Below are positions 37,466-49,026 of a DNA stretch of 64,000 nucleotides, piece by piece (position 1 is the first letter of the stretch; each line of letters begins with the position of its first letter). Position numbers and translations under genes: made by a program. Source of the DNA: Antilocapra americana (lineage: Eukaryota > Chordata > Mammalia > Artiodactyla > Antilocapridae); the NCBI GenBank assembly GCA_007570785.1, contig ML664157.1, positions 5,355,424 through 5,419,423 of the forward strand. Reading direction: 5' to 3'. The notes under the pieces were generated by a model. That model did not search any database. It was not told the origin of the DNA and saw nothing but the letters and a program-made list of their open reading frames with translations.

Positions 37466-37652
37466 AACTGTGGTGTGCTTAGTCGCTCAGTTGTATCCAG
37501 CTCTTTGCAACCCTATGGACTGTAGCCTGCCAGGCTCCTCTGTCCATGGGAATTCTCCAGGCAAGAATACTAGAGTGGGTAGCCGTTCCCTTCTCTATGG
37601 GATCTTCCTGACCCAGGGATCGATCCTGGGTCTCCTGCGTTGCAGGTGGCAG
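37466..37652 (-). mobile_element. BovA-type SINE, antisense
   Basis: 'gtgcttagtcgctcagttgtatccagctctttgcaacccta' through 'gatcgatcctgggtctcctgcgttgcaggtggc' is antisense Bov-tA lacking only the outermost head. Confidence 0.92.
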
Positions 37653-39122
37653 TAGTCACGATTGATCCTTAATGATCTCAGCAGAGGCCCGGAGGGACCC
37701 AGAGCTGGTGTAGGGAAGCTTGTCTCTTGACTCTGCCTAGGGGCACCCATTCCTCATCCTTCCTGAGGGCCTATATAGAGTCCTCAACCTGCTGCTTTAA
37801 CCACTGGGGCTAAGAGCACCCGTGTGCCTGCAGAGGCTTGCTAGCTTCAGCTGTAAGCAGATCTGGTGGGCAAACACAAGTACAAATGGATATAAGGATG
37901 GTTACCAGGGCTCATGGCAGAGTCCTTCAGATGTAAACATTATGCTGATTAAATGGACAGTTTGGCATTAACAGTCTCTTAACTGTGGCTCTCAAGGCTT
38001 CCTTGGTTTATTGCAGGAGGCTCTGTTTATTCTGACAATCTCAGAAACACCCACTAATTGTCCCCTTGTGCTCTTATGCTCCTTGCCTTCTCCATGGGGT
38101 GCTCCACATTTGTACGGAGCATGACTGTGATGGAAATGATCATTACCTTAAAATTTACTTGATCTGCTCATTTTCATCTTAACAACAGGAGTTGCAAAGC
38201 CCAAGGCCAAAGGAATAGCCCTACGGGTGGTCCCCTGATGGCAGATAGTCCAGACAAGTGTGAGACCCCTTGGGGGTCCAGGAATTGTGAAGTGTAGCCT
38301 CACGGCCCACCCAAGTGGGCAGCTACTTCTCAACTAGACCTTGTCAGCATCCCTCATTGCCTTCTCTGTGGATAGGTCAGTGTTGTCAGAACCTCAGATG
38401 GTGACTGTATGCATCATTTTAAACACCTATTATGTTTATGTGTTTTAACTCATGGGGCTCTCACAACAGCTCCCTAAGCTGGGTTGGTTCCACCTCTTCC
38501 TTAATAGATGCAACACCAAGGCACAGAGATATTCCACAGAGCCTCTCCTGGAGCCCGTGCTCCTCTTAACTGCACTGTTGTCACCCAAGTCAGATGCTTC
38601 TGTAGGCCTGATGTCTTGTGGGCCGAAACAGACTCTGACTGTGCCTGGCTTGTGGAAGGCTGGTGTGTGACCTCTGCTGTGTAGTGAGTTGTCTAGGCAG
38701 GAAGCCAGGGGATTCTTAACAGTGCTCACCAGCAAGGACTGGATCAAAGCACAGGTACACGACCTCCCAGACATTTGATGGAGGAGGGGTCTCTTTGTAT
38801 CAGACCCTTTTGCACCCAGTTTACATGGGAGCCATTTGAGGGCCAGCTATTTCTATTTTTGCAGACGAGAGAAGAGAGCTTGGGAGGATTTAAACAAGTT
38901 GCTCAAGCGAGGAGTAGCTGGACAGGACTTTGCAGCCAAAGTTTAAACTCAAGAGTTTAGGATTCCTTCTCCGGTGCAGCAGCTCTTTTCTACATCCACA
39001 TGAACAGATGAATTCATTGATTCATCAAGCATCAGACAGTCCTTGTTGGGCACACAGGAAGAGTGTGTGTGTAATTTTCTCATCACGAAATCTGGTTGTA
39101 TGCCCTTGTAACATTTTAATCC
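37653..39122. other. Mostly unique intronic-type DNA
   Basis: An antisense MIR-like piece lies at about 38405-38530 ('gttttaactcatggggctctcacaacag'). A 109-codon minus frame (38445-38774) has no recognised domain. Confidence 0.45.
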
Positions 39123-39322
39123 AAGGTGGAGATGGCTCAGACGGTAAAGAATCTGCTTGCAGTGCAGGAGCTGGGTTCTATCCCTGAGTCGGAAAGGTAC
39201 CCTGGAGAAGGGTACCCACTCCAGTATTCTTGCTTGGAGAATCCCAAAGACAGGGGAGCCTGGCAGGCCACAGTCCATGGGGTTGCAAAGAATCGGACAT
39301 GACTGAGCGACTTACCCTTTCA
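39123..39322 (+). mobile_element. Bov-tA SINE, sense
   Basis: 'gatggctcagacggtaaagaatctgcttgcagtgcagg' through 'cggacatgactgagcgactta' is Bov-tA with a diverged first 10 bases. Confidence 0.9.
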
Positions 39323-39587
39323 CAGAGAGAGATGGCAGGCATTTAAGTGGTGCAGGTGATGAAGATTCTAGATGCCAACAAGAATGGTAAAGTTAGTGGT
39401 TAAAGGCTGTACTTGCCTTGGAATTAGGGAACTTGAAAACTAAGTATCCAGGAAAAACTTGGTGAATTGTCTGGTTATCTTGTCTTCTCAAGATTGCATA
39501 TCTCAAGACAGAGTGTCTGCGCTAGTAGAACTTTGGGCTGTAGGAGCTTATTGCCATAGGGGCAAGGGCTCGTCTTACAGTTTTTCC

Positions 39588-39760
39588 TTTTTATTTATTT
39601 ATTTTAAAATATTTATTTGCCTGCACTGGGTCTTAGTTGCGGCATGTGAACTCTTAGTTGCAGCATGTGGGATCTAGTTCCCTGACCAGGGATTGAACTC
39701 AGGGCCTCCTGCATTGAGAACTCAAGAGTCTTAACCACTGGACCCACCAGGGAAGTCTCT
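39588..39760 (-). mobile_element. CHR-type SINE, antisense
   Basis: 'ttatttgcctgcactgggtcttagttgcggcatgtg' and 'cttaaccactggacccaccagggaagtc' are antisense CHR. The head carries one extra base near the end. Confidence 0.83.
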
Positions 39761-41947
39761 TATGGTTTCTCAGTAAATGTTTGAGAGACTTATAAAAACC
39801 TGAAGCTGCCACCTGTTTTCCCGTTTCTGGGTTGCGCTTCTTGCCTTCCACTCACTTTGGAACACTGAAGCAGTTCTGACTCTTTTAGGTCATTGTTCAT
39901 ATACTTGACTGGCCATCAGTACCACCTGGGGAGCTTTATATGCAGATTCTAAGACCCTACTTCAGTAAACCAATCACAATCCATGTTTTTGGCTCAGGAC
40001 TCTTACTGTCAAAAAGCGTCTGGGTAAGTCAGAAATATGGCCTGGGGGTGAGCATCCTGGCCTTGCTGTTTTGGAGCCCCTGATCTCACAACACTTGGAG
40101 GAACTTTTATCCTCTGGCCAGATGTCTTGCCTCCTGCTTTGTTTAGTTGCCTACAGCCACCTGGCCCTTATCAGTTACTGTTGTAGCTTTGGACACTGTA
40201 TAGACTTGTGCTCTGAGAGCAGAAATTGTGATGATTGTAGGATTTAGGAGGATGGTATTAGTGAGAGGAGAGATTCGTAGAGAGACCTAGAGAGAGAGAA
40301 TAGCGCTAGAGCATACAGAGATCAGGTGAAACCCAAGGAGGAAAAGCAAGGATATCATCAGGGGCTCATGTAGCAAAAAACAGCGATGTCTGACTTCTGG
40401 GCCCTTAAGTTTCTATTTCAGCCTGTCTTATCACTCCTTTTCTGCATTGGATGTCAGTGAATGATATAAATCTATTCTTACACTGTCTATCGTTGGTTAC
40501 TCCTTTGTAGCAGAAAAGGTTTAGGAGTGGAGTCTTCCTTTATTTATGCACCTCACCTTGTGTGTCAATCAGATTTTGAAAACTGGCCTCAGGTGTCCCA
40601 GAGTGTAGAGCTTGTGGAAGCCTGGGCATATTTGTGACTCAGAGGTATTGCAATGCAGGATGTAAAGTTCACCCTGCATTACCATTTTGTATTTCCTTGA
40701 GATTTTTGCTGGTCATTTTGTGGATATGCTTAAATGTGGTGATTAGCTTGTAAACATTTTTCCCTATTAGAATTGGAAATAATGTATCTTATTATTGTTT
40801 GCAAAAATATATTATCCCGAGAAACTATTGATCTTTGTGTATTTAAAAGATAATATTTTGTTACGATATTAGCAACACAAATAACTTGGCTTTATTCAAC
40901 ATTGGATACCAGTTTCAATATAAAATAAAATAATAAATGATTATGGAAATAGTAATAGTATAATGGGTAGAGGACACATGTCCTTCTTCCAAGATTCTAA
41001 AAAAAAAAAGATAAGATTAACATAATCGATGTTCTGTTTTGGTTTTGTCTCTGATGATGATTTTTTTTTTTTTTTGATGCTTTGTTTTATGCTGAATAGT
41101 TCTATATTCCCTTAACTTATTCTCCTTTCACTCTGTGGAACTCTTAAGATTAAGATGCCATGGGGCTTCATCCCATTAATCTCAAAACCCCCCACATAGC
41201 CCCAGTATGATCGCTACTCCTAGCCCATCCCCACGCGCCCGTGCACTCACACATTTCCTTTCCCTAGCATCATTTCCAGGTTGGACTCTGCCTTGTCAGT
41301 ACGAAGACTGGTTATATATAAACATCTCTTGTGTATTTGTCCTGAAAATAGAGTGAGTCTAATAAATGGAATCCTCCAATGTCTGTTATTGTTTCCAGTC
41401 AGTTTCCATCCAGCCTGTCAACAACTGCCGTAAAAGTCAGTTTACTTATTTCTATAAATGTCTTAGTCTGTTTGTTGCCCCCAAATCCTTTTTTGAATTA
41501 AGTACAAAAACAACTTTATTGTTATGACCTTATCCCCAATTTTTTCCCATTGGCTTCGTTGGACAGTTAGCCACACCAGAACATTTTTTCTCACTTGCTG
41601 TCTTGGCACTTACTCACGTTAGCCCTATATAATTATGTTTTTTTATTTCTCCCTATGACTTTGTAGTATCCCATCATTTATGTAGTCATTATATGAAGAT
41701 TTTTGATGAACCTATTTTAACTGTAGGAGGTATTTACTGGGTTATATCATTTTTTAAAAAGTTAAACAGGCTTTTCTGGCAAGTGATTTATTATGGTGTG
41801 TGTGTTTGTGTTGGGGGGAGTCATGGCTGCAACAGGATTCTCCCAGACATTGAGAAATACACTGGGATAAGAATACAGAGAATTTTAGTACAAGACCCAT
41901 TAGAAACACTATAGGAAACTATACAGAAATTAGATGGAAATGAGTTT
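39761..41947. other. Unique AT-rich intronic-type DNA
   Basis: A weak MER5-like segment lies at about 39900-40020 ('ccatcagtaccacctggggagctttatatgcag'). There is a T-run at 41061-41076 and an AT-rich stretch at 40780-40950. No gene was recognised. Confidence 0.45.
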
Positions 41948-42056
41948 AGGGAGTTCCCTGGTGGTCCAGTGGTTAGGACTTGGTGTTTTCATTGTTGGGG
42001 TTCAATTCCCGGTTGGGAAACTAAGATCCTGCAAGCCTCACGGTGTGGCCAAAAAA
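41948..42056 (+). mobile_element. CHR-type SINE, sense
   Basis: 'agggagttccctggtggtccagtggttaggactt' and 'ggttcaattcccggttgggaaactaagatcctgcaagcc' are the sense tRNA-Glu-like head and body. Confidence 0.87.
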
Positions 42057-42613
42057 GGGGAAGCGAGTTTGAAAGTTGCCATCTAAAAGGATCCGTGAAG
42101 GAGCTGGTGTCTCAAGTGATTCTTGCTCGATGTCTCTTTGATGTCTAGACTGAGTCTAGAAAGTCCTTCAGGATAAAGAGAATGGTGTGATCAAAGCCAT
42201 CAACCAGGGAAGGAAAGTCAGCAGAGGTGGGTGGGGTAAAGTGTGAGCGTTTTGATCATCATGCTGAGGTGCTCATAGTTCATGATACTGTGACATTTTT
42301 GAGCTTTTTGGCAAAAATAATTGAAGATGTGCTTTAAAAACTATTATCTGGTAGAAAAACATGGAATACAGACATGCTTTTTTGTTTCCCTCTGTGAAAG
42401 CATTAAATCCTGCCAAAGTCAGTGCATTGATTTAGGGTATCGGAAGAGGGTGACAGGATTTAGGTCTTTAAGACATAATCACCCACTGTTTTGTAAAATA
42501 ATGCTTTTTTTTTTTTTTTAAAGACTCTTGAAATGAGCAACAGGCTCAGGAATTCATTGGCAGTTGTGCGCTCCCCTTTATGCTAAAGTTGTAATTGGAG
42601 ACACAAATGTCTG

Positions 42614-42673
42614 TTACAGTATCTCCCCCTACTGTCGCTTCTGCCAATCTTCCAGTAGGGGGAGATACTGTAA
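42614..42673. repeat. Perfect 21-bp inverted repeat with 18-nt loop
   Basis: The left arm 42614-42634 (TTACAGTATCTCC...CTACTG) is the exact reverse complement of the right arm 42653-42673 (CAGTAG...GGAGATACTGTAA). Neither arm extends by another base pair. The right arm abuts the truncated 5' edge of an L1 3' end. Confidence 0.97.
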
Positions 42674-42825
42674 GAGGGAGGGGGGATCCGGAAGGGAAGC
42701 ATATGTAAACCCATGGTGATATCATGACAATGTATGGCAAAAACAATAATAAAAAAAAAAAAAGAGAAAGACAAAAAAAAAAAAAAGAAGTAAACACCAA
42801 AAAAAAAAAAAAATAAAAATAAAAG
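42674..42825 (+). mobile_element. 5'-truncated L1 3' end with long A-rich tail
   Basis: A G-rich tract ('gagggaggggggatccgg') is followed by 'gaagcatatgtaaacccatggtgatatcatgac' and 'aatgtatggcaaaaacaataa'. It is the sense form of the 3' end seen antisense at 1479 and 13579. The tail runs from about 42747 to 42825 with three A-runs separated by short G/C-containing segments. Confidence 0.92.
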
Positions 42826-43468
42826 GAACTGATGTGAGCAATATTTATATGTTTTGTAGACTAACAAAAACCTTTGAAATAGGCACTAATATTGAGTCAT
42901 GAGTTGAATGCCTAGTCTCAGTTAGTTGACTTACTCAAAAAGATTTTCTTTGTTGCTAATATTAGATAAAACCTTAAGAATCAGAAGGAATGAATTTCAG
43001 TCCATGATATTAGCAAAGAGTCAAAATTGAGAACTCACTGTCACAGAAATAAAATCTCAGTGCATGTATTTCCTCCTGTAGGAATAGTTTTTTGAGAAGA
43101 TGGCCATGAGGCAGAAGAAGCTATTTTCTTTTATCCCTCTGAGCCTCTGAAATAATATCCTTTCTCATTATTTCATTCTGCTCCTATTTGCTCTTAAGAC
43201 TCACCTGTCACTAACTCTGGGCATGTCTGTGATATCTTGGCATTGTTCATATCCTTCCTCTGTCGCTTTTTTTATATCCATCCCAGCCAGAATGGGCAAT
43301 GGCAATCTTTGTTGGCCTATTTCGGTCTCCCCCGTGCCCACTCCTGTAGCAGGCACTCAGAAATGTTCCGTGAGTGAATGTGTATTATCCAAATGGGAGA
43401 GAGGCACGGAATGTCCCCTAATTGTTGTATATGGTCCTGTGGGTAAAGATAAATGAGATGGACTTCCT

Positions 43469-43685
43469 GGGCTTCCCAGGTGGCTCATTGGTAAAGAACC
43501 CACCTGCAATGCAGGAGATGCAAGAATGGTGGGTTCAGTCCCTGGGTCGGGAAGATCCCCTGGAGAAGGAAATGGCAACCCACTCCAGTATTCTTGTCTG
43601 GGAAATTCCATGGACAGAGGAGCCTGGTGTGCTACAGTCCATGGGGTCACAGAGAGTCTGACATGACTGTCTCAGCACAGCACAG
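43469..43685 (+). mobile_element. Bov-tA SINE, sense
   Basis: It runs from GGGCTTCCCAGGTGGCTCAT to 'gtctgacatgactg' plus a CAGCA-type tail. Confidence 0.93.
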
Positions 43686-43704
43686 GATGAGTCCCTTGGA
43701 GTAG

Positions 43705-43892
43705 CAGTCTCTGACCTTTTTGGCACCAGGGACTAGTTTCCTGAAAGAAAATTTTCCCATGGACTGGGAGTCGGGGGTGGTTTGGGGATGATTCAGGCCC
43801 ATGACCTTTATTGCACACTTTATTTCTATTACTATTACATCAGCTCCACCTCTAATCACCAGATATTAGATCCCAGAGGTTGGGAACTCCTG
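43705..43892. mobile_element. hAT-type DNA transposon fossil
   Basis: The 5' end 'cagtctctgacctttttggcaccagggac' and the 3' end 'gaggttgggaactcctg' are imperfect inverted termini. The interior ('tgattcaggcccatgacctttattgcacactttatttc') matches a common nonautonomous mammalian element whose family name I cannot fix. Confidence 0.65.
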
Positions 43893-45957
43893 CTAGAGGA
43901 TCGTACACTGCTTTATAAGACGATTTATTTGCTTAGCACTCTGCTCAGCTCTTTAGTAAATCATTTGAACAAATTAGGAAAATGAGTCTTCAGAAGCCAC
44001 TGAGAGAAGCTTCAGTCAGAATGAGACTTAACGAATTTAGAGAGTAAATACTTCATTTTGATTATGTTGAGGAAAATAATAAAGAACCTGTAATAGGAAT
44101 GGAAAAGAGTTTTATTTGAGCCAAACTGAGGAATAAAGCCTGGGGCACAGTCTCTCAGATAACTCTGAGGAATCGCTCCAGAGAAACATGGTTTTCAGTG
44201 CAGTTTGATGTCTTGTCAGAACAAAGAAAATAAAACAAGCCAGGGATGCATTCCCTCAAGGTTTCAACAACAACAAAAAAATCAGCACATACACAGCAAA
44301 TCAGTATGGACTTGGCACCTGGGAAGAGAGTCTTATCATCAACAGAACACTAGCACTGGTGTCCCAAGAAGAGAGGCATTTACTCTTTACTTTTGACATG
44401 GACATTCTTTACTTCTGGTCAGTGTGCCCTTTTCTTTAATAATCAAACAGATGTCCAGTGTATGTTTGATAGGTCACTAGCAGGCCATTCTGCTAGCACG
44501 AAACTCAAGTCAACTCAACTTATATATAAGCCAGAAGACTTTCCCCTGCCTCCATGTGTGAACATTTATCAGCTAGATAAATTTTCCCAGAGTTGTTCTG
44601 ATAAACAGATGTCAGATGTCGCCTGTTCAGCTGTGTGATGTGTGGGAGGAGCAGGCGCTTGCAAGGCTTTGTGGTGGGGAGACTTCAGGGAACTTGTCTG
44701 AGGTTAAACTGAATGCAGGTCCCCCCCCCCCCGTTTACTTTTTACCCAACAATTAAGCCATCCCTGAAATCTGTAGACTCAGTCTTCTTCTCTGTCTAGC
44801 AAGCTGCTATTAGCTAAGCACACTTGTATAGACCTCTGATTTGTGTGAGCGTTGTGTGGTCATCTTTGGCAATTTAGTTTCCTTGGCGATATGACTGAGA
44901 AATTTTTCTGTGGTTTTAGGCCATTCATGCTGTAGAGAGCTCCGTGTCTGTTTAGTTAATGTTTGGAGTACAGCAGTGAATTGTGGGCTGTTTTTCACAG
45001 ACCAGGTGGCGTCGTCAGAATGAAGACTCAGTGGGGCCAAGCTTCTGAGTCTGTTCCTGAGTGAGCTGTTTAGGGTGCAGCTGTGTGTGTTGCCCTTGTC
45101 TGACTCCCAGGGAGAGCACAGACAGGTTGAATGAGGATGTGTGCTTCCACTTGTGTGACTGCATCATGGCCAGAAGGCTCACTGGGTTCCCATGTTCTGT
45201 TTCTTCCGGAGCCTGGCAGACTTCTTGTAGGCGGCGATTACCTAACTCTAGTTGTATAATAATAGTTCCCTGACACCAGTACCCTTAGTGGCCCAATATC
45301 CTGACCGCTTTGTTATCTGACCAGTTTAGTTGTCTCTGCTCAGGCCTGTGCCTTGGAAGGGTGAATGCTACAGCCTCCTTTTTTCTGAAATCGTGTTGAA
45401 GTCACACCAATCATAAATTGTGTACTTAGTTGTTAACAGTATGACAGATTTGTGATGGTTTTGCTGCAGAGGAGAGAGATCATTTAAATTAAAATTTAGA
45501 TTATGTATGCTTGCCAAGGCAAACGTACTAAATTTGGTGAGCAGGGTTCTTTCTTGTGGTATTAAACACAGCCATTCGCAGTGAGCACTGACCTAGAAAC
45601 CATTATCCACACTCCCAGGAAACCTCCACTAGAGGTTTTTTGTTGAAAGGTTGTGAATCCAGCATCCAGGGGCTCACAGTTGGTGCTAGTAAACTGGACA
45701 GAAGAGACTTCACAGTGGGGCTTCACGTTGATGAAATGGCTGGGTTTCTTGATCTCTTTATCCTTGTCCTAAACTGCTTGTTTAACTGGGTAATGCAGTC
45801 CTAACAGACATGAATTTTTCAGATGTGCTGTGAGCACAGGGGCCATATGTCCAGCTTTGTTTACACTGTTTCAGTTACACCTGTGCCAGCTCAGGAGTTG
45901 ACACTTCCACACTCAAAAGTAGCCAGGTTTTGATCATGACTTGTATGCTCATCTGAA
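43893..45957. other. Intronic-type DNA, part possibly an old LTR
   Basis: 44095-44400 ('gttttatttgagccaaactgaggaataaagcc') is suggestive of an ancient retroviral LTR, unassigned. A pure C12 run lies at 44721-44732. No gene was recognised. Confidence 0.4.
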
Positions 45958-46168
45958 CTGTTGTTTAGTGACTAAGTCATGTCCGACTCTTTGCAACCAT
46001 ATGGACTGTAGCCTGCCAGGCTCCTCTGTCCATGGGGGATTTTCCAGGCAAAATACTGGGGTGGGTTGCCGTTTCCTCCTCCAGGGGATCTTCCTGACCC
46101 AGGGATTGAGCGCGTGTCTCCTGCATTGTCAGGTGGAGTCTTTGCTGCTGAGCCACCAAGGAAGCCCC
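45958..46168 (-). mobile_element. Bov-tA SINE, antisense
   Basis: 'gtcatgtccgactctttgcaaccatatggactgtagcc' through 'gctgagccaccaaggaagcccc' is nearly full length. Confidence 0.92.
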
Positions 46169-46434
46169 CTCGTCTGAATTATGAGTGAGTAAAATGACCA
46201 AAAATGTGTGATTGGTGGACTTAATGTTCTCTTAATAGTGAGTATAATCTTTCAGGTTTAGTAAAGGAATCATTGAGGCTTTGCTTAGGAGTGCTGCTCA
46301 GCTTCATCCCCAACCTCATTTGCAGTGGCTTGTGTTTGCACTCCTAGCATTTGGTAACATCAATCATTTGCAAGGCTCTTGGTCGTATCAGTAACACCTT
46401 AAGTCATGTGTTTCATTCCATTATTGAGCCTGAT

Positions 46435-46640
46435 TGAAAGCAGAGCTTCTGGAGCCAGATGGCCTAAGTCTGGATCCCAGCAACAGCCTTTCTGACCTGT
46501 GTGTCCCCGAGAATCACGTTACGGTAATGCCCGTGCTTCCTTGGAGTTTGTCAAGGGCATAAAGGTAGTTGATACAGGTCAGGAGCTCAAAACGATGCCT
46601 GCTTTGTAGGGAATGCCAATAAAAGTTAGCTATTTTTACT
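46435..46640 (+). repeat. MIR SINE
   Basis: 'gcttctggagccagatggcctaagtctggatccc' and 'ctcaaaacgatgcctgctttg' follow MIR in sense orientation. Confidence 0.65.
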
Positions 46641-46789
46641 TCATTAGAAAATAACTGTAGTGTTAAGAGTTCTAGAAAGGAGTATGTGAGGGCCTAGGCC
46701 AGAATGGAAAACTTGAGGCTCCTAGCAGAAGTGCTGGCAGTTCAGCGTCAGGGTGAGGTTGGTTTGTTTTCTCCTTTCTGCTGGACACA

Positions 46790-47100
46790 CAGTGGGAGGT
46801 GGGGCCGAGGTTTTTTGCTGCGCTCGCAGGTCCTTGCTGGTCCGTGTGCTCACGCAGCAGCCTCTGGCCAGAGCTAGGCCTGACACCGGGCCGTGCGCGG
46901 TGGAGGCCTAGCTTGTGCCCCCGCTGTGAGGACACACTTGCAGGACTGGGTGCAGGGCTGCTCATGGGGCAAGGAAAGAAGAGCCATTGGAAGGCTCTGA
47001 ATCTCCATTCAGGTGCCTGGGTGATGGTAATGGCGTTAATCAAATCCAAGGGTACGCATGGAGCCTCCTTGGTTACGATAGAGGAAGCGTTGTAGTCCTC
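46790..47100. other. GC-rich, CpG-containing block, function unknown
   Basis: This stretch is clearly richer in G, C and CpG than its surroundings, with GCGC and CGCG-type words at 46817-46905. It is open on both strands (98 codons plus, 148 codons minus), which is a composition effect. I recognise no repeat family and no exon here. Confidence 0.4.
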
Positions 47101-47182
47101 ATTCTTATGGTCCCACACTACCCAACAAAGTGAGGTCTGCGTGTATACATAGATTATATTATCACTGTACTAAAAATACGTT

Positions 47183-47390
47183 GAACTTCCCTAGTGGCTC
47201 AGATGGTAAAGAATCTGCTTGTAATGTAGGATGAAACCTGGGTTTGATCCTGGGTCAGGGAGATCCCCTGGAGAAGGGAATGACAGCTCACTTCAATATT
47301 CCTTCAATATTCCTCCTGGTCAAAGGAACCTGGCAGGCTGTAGTCCACGGGGATTGCAAAGAGTTGGACATAACTAATGACTGACACGAC
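47183..47390 (+). mobile_element. Bov-tA SINE, sense (left arm of inverted pair)
   Basis: It runs from 'gaacttccctagtggctcag' to 'cataactaatgactgacacgac'. A short internal duplication ('cttcaatattc') is present at 47291-47313. Confidence 0.9.
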
Positions 47391-47391
47391 T

Positions 47392-47630
47392 ACTTGTGCT
47401 CATTTGTTCTCAGACTCTCAGGCGTGTCTCTTTGTGACTCTGTGTACCATGGCCCGCCAGGCTCCTCTGTCCATGGAATTCGCCAGGCAAGAATACTGGA
47501 GTGGGTTGCCATGCTCTCCTCCAGGGGATCTTCCTGACCCCCAGGGATCTAACTCAGGGACCCCATGTCTCCTTATTTCTCCTGCATTGGCAGGCAGGCT
47601 CTTTACCACTGCTGCCAACTGGGAAGCCCT
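47392..47630 (-). mobile_element. Bov-tA SINE, antisense (right arm of inverted pair)
   Basis: 'ctctttgtgactctgtgtacc' through 'ctgccaactgggaagccct' is antisense Bov-tA, nearly touching the sense copy on its left. Confidence 0.9.
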
Positions 47631-47984
47631 AATGCTGCTACTACTAAAAACTTTGAAGCATATTTCACAGAAAGAGTGCATTGGGTTCAATGGAGGTGAG
47701 AAGTTCTGATCGAGGTGATTCCAAATTTATATCACATAAGTGTTTGGCCTAGTATTCATCTCCTTACACATTCATTTTTTCCATTGTGTTTAATGTTGGC
47801 ATTTCTCTAGCTGCATAAAATAGCACATAAAAATCTAAAGATACAGTTGATGTGGCATTTTGAAAAAACACAGAATTTATTTTTGGTAATTGACAGATGG
47901 CTTCACTGTTACTGAAGGTATTTTGGTGTGGGATAGTAGTAACAATCTTAAGAATGGGAAGTGGTTTTTAAGGTGCATTTTTGT

Positions 47985-48200
47985 GTGTGCTCAATCGCTT
48001 CAGTTGTGTCCAACTCTTTGCGACCCCATGGACTGTGGCCCTCCAGGCTCCTCTGTCCATGGGATTCTCTAGGCGAGAACTCCGGAGTGGGTTTCCAGTT
48101 CCTTCTCTAGGGGATCTTCCTGACCCAGAGATTAAACCTGAGTCTCTTTGTCTCCTGCATTGGCAGGCGGGTTCTTTACCACTAGCACCACCTGGAAGCT
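47985..48200 (-). mobile_element. Bov-tA SINE, antisense
   Basis: 'gctcaatcgcttcagttgtgtccaactctttgcgacccc' through 'taccactagcaccacctggaagc' is nearly full length. Confidence 0.91.
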
Positions 48201-48897
48201 ATCATAGGTTAGGGAGCTGAGTTATCTTTGGTATAATAAATCTCTTAGCCCTAGTTATAAGTACTGCGTATTTATATCTGTGTCCAGGTAAATGTGTCTA
48301 GAGTGTTGTTGGAAAGCCTTGCATGTAACATTTAAACCTAGATTTAGAAGCTTTGGCCAATCTGATCGACTATTCTAGATTCTTGTTGATAAGCTAGGAT
48401 GATCTAATCTGATGTATGCCTTGTTTCTGAGAGCTGCTGTAATCAACAGATTTCTCTGGCATTGTGCAAAGAGAAGCTGGCCACTTTATTAAGAATGCTT
48501 GCCTAGGAAGGTGTTTGAAAGAAAGGAATTTCTGATTTAATTCCACATCTTGAGTTTCCAAATGAGGCAAGGAAAGGCTAGGTGATCTAATAGCTACATT
48601 ACACCATTTTCTTAAATCATTTTAGATGATTTTTTATCTCATTATTATAGCTTACAAGAAAAATTTAAGAATATTCAAAATAAAAGTTGCCATTTGAATC
48701 CCATACATTTCTTGATAAGTTAAACATTTTAACACTGACAGTCTTAGTCTACTTCTAATGATTTTTGAAACAGTAAATAAAAATTTTTTGTATATCAAAA
48801 AGCATAGTCAATATTTGTTCCGGTTTCCCTATGAAATCCATGTATATTTCAGGCTTTTTAGGTTTTTTTTTTTTTTAAAAGACACATCTGTAACTTA

Positions 48898-49026
48898 CCT
48901 GGAGAAGGAGATGGCAGCCCGCTCCTGTATTCTTACCTGGGAAATCTCGTGGACAGAGGAACCTGACGGGCTACAGTCCGTGGGGTCGCAAAAGAGTGGG
49001 ACAAAACTTAGCAATTAAACAACAAC
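48898..49026 (+). mobile_element. BovA monomer, sense
   Basis: 'ggagaaggagatggcagcccgctcc' through 'tagcaattaaacaacaac' is the BovA body and (AAC) tail without the tRNA-like head. Confidence 0.88.

Noticed and set aside
42614..42673. Possible microRNA precursor
   Set aside because: The stem is only 21 bp with no lower-stem extension beyond the arms and no mismatch pattern typical of pre-miRNA. It is kept as a structural finding only.
46672..47118. 148-codon minus-strand frame and overlapping 98-codon plus-strand frame
   Set aside because: Both strands are open because the block is GC-rich. Neither product resembles a protein family.
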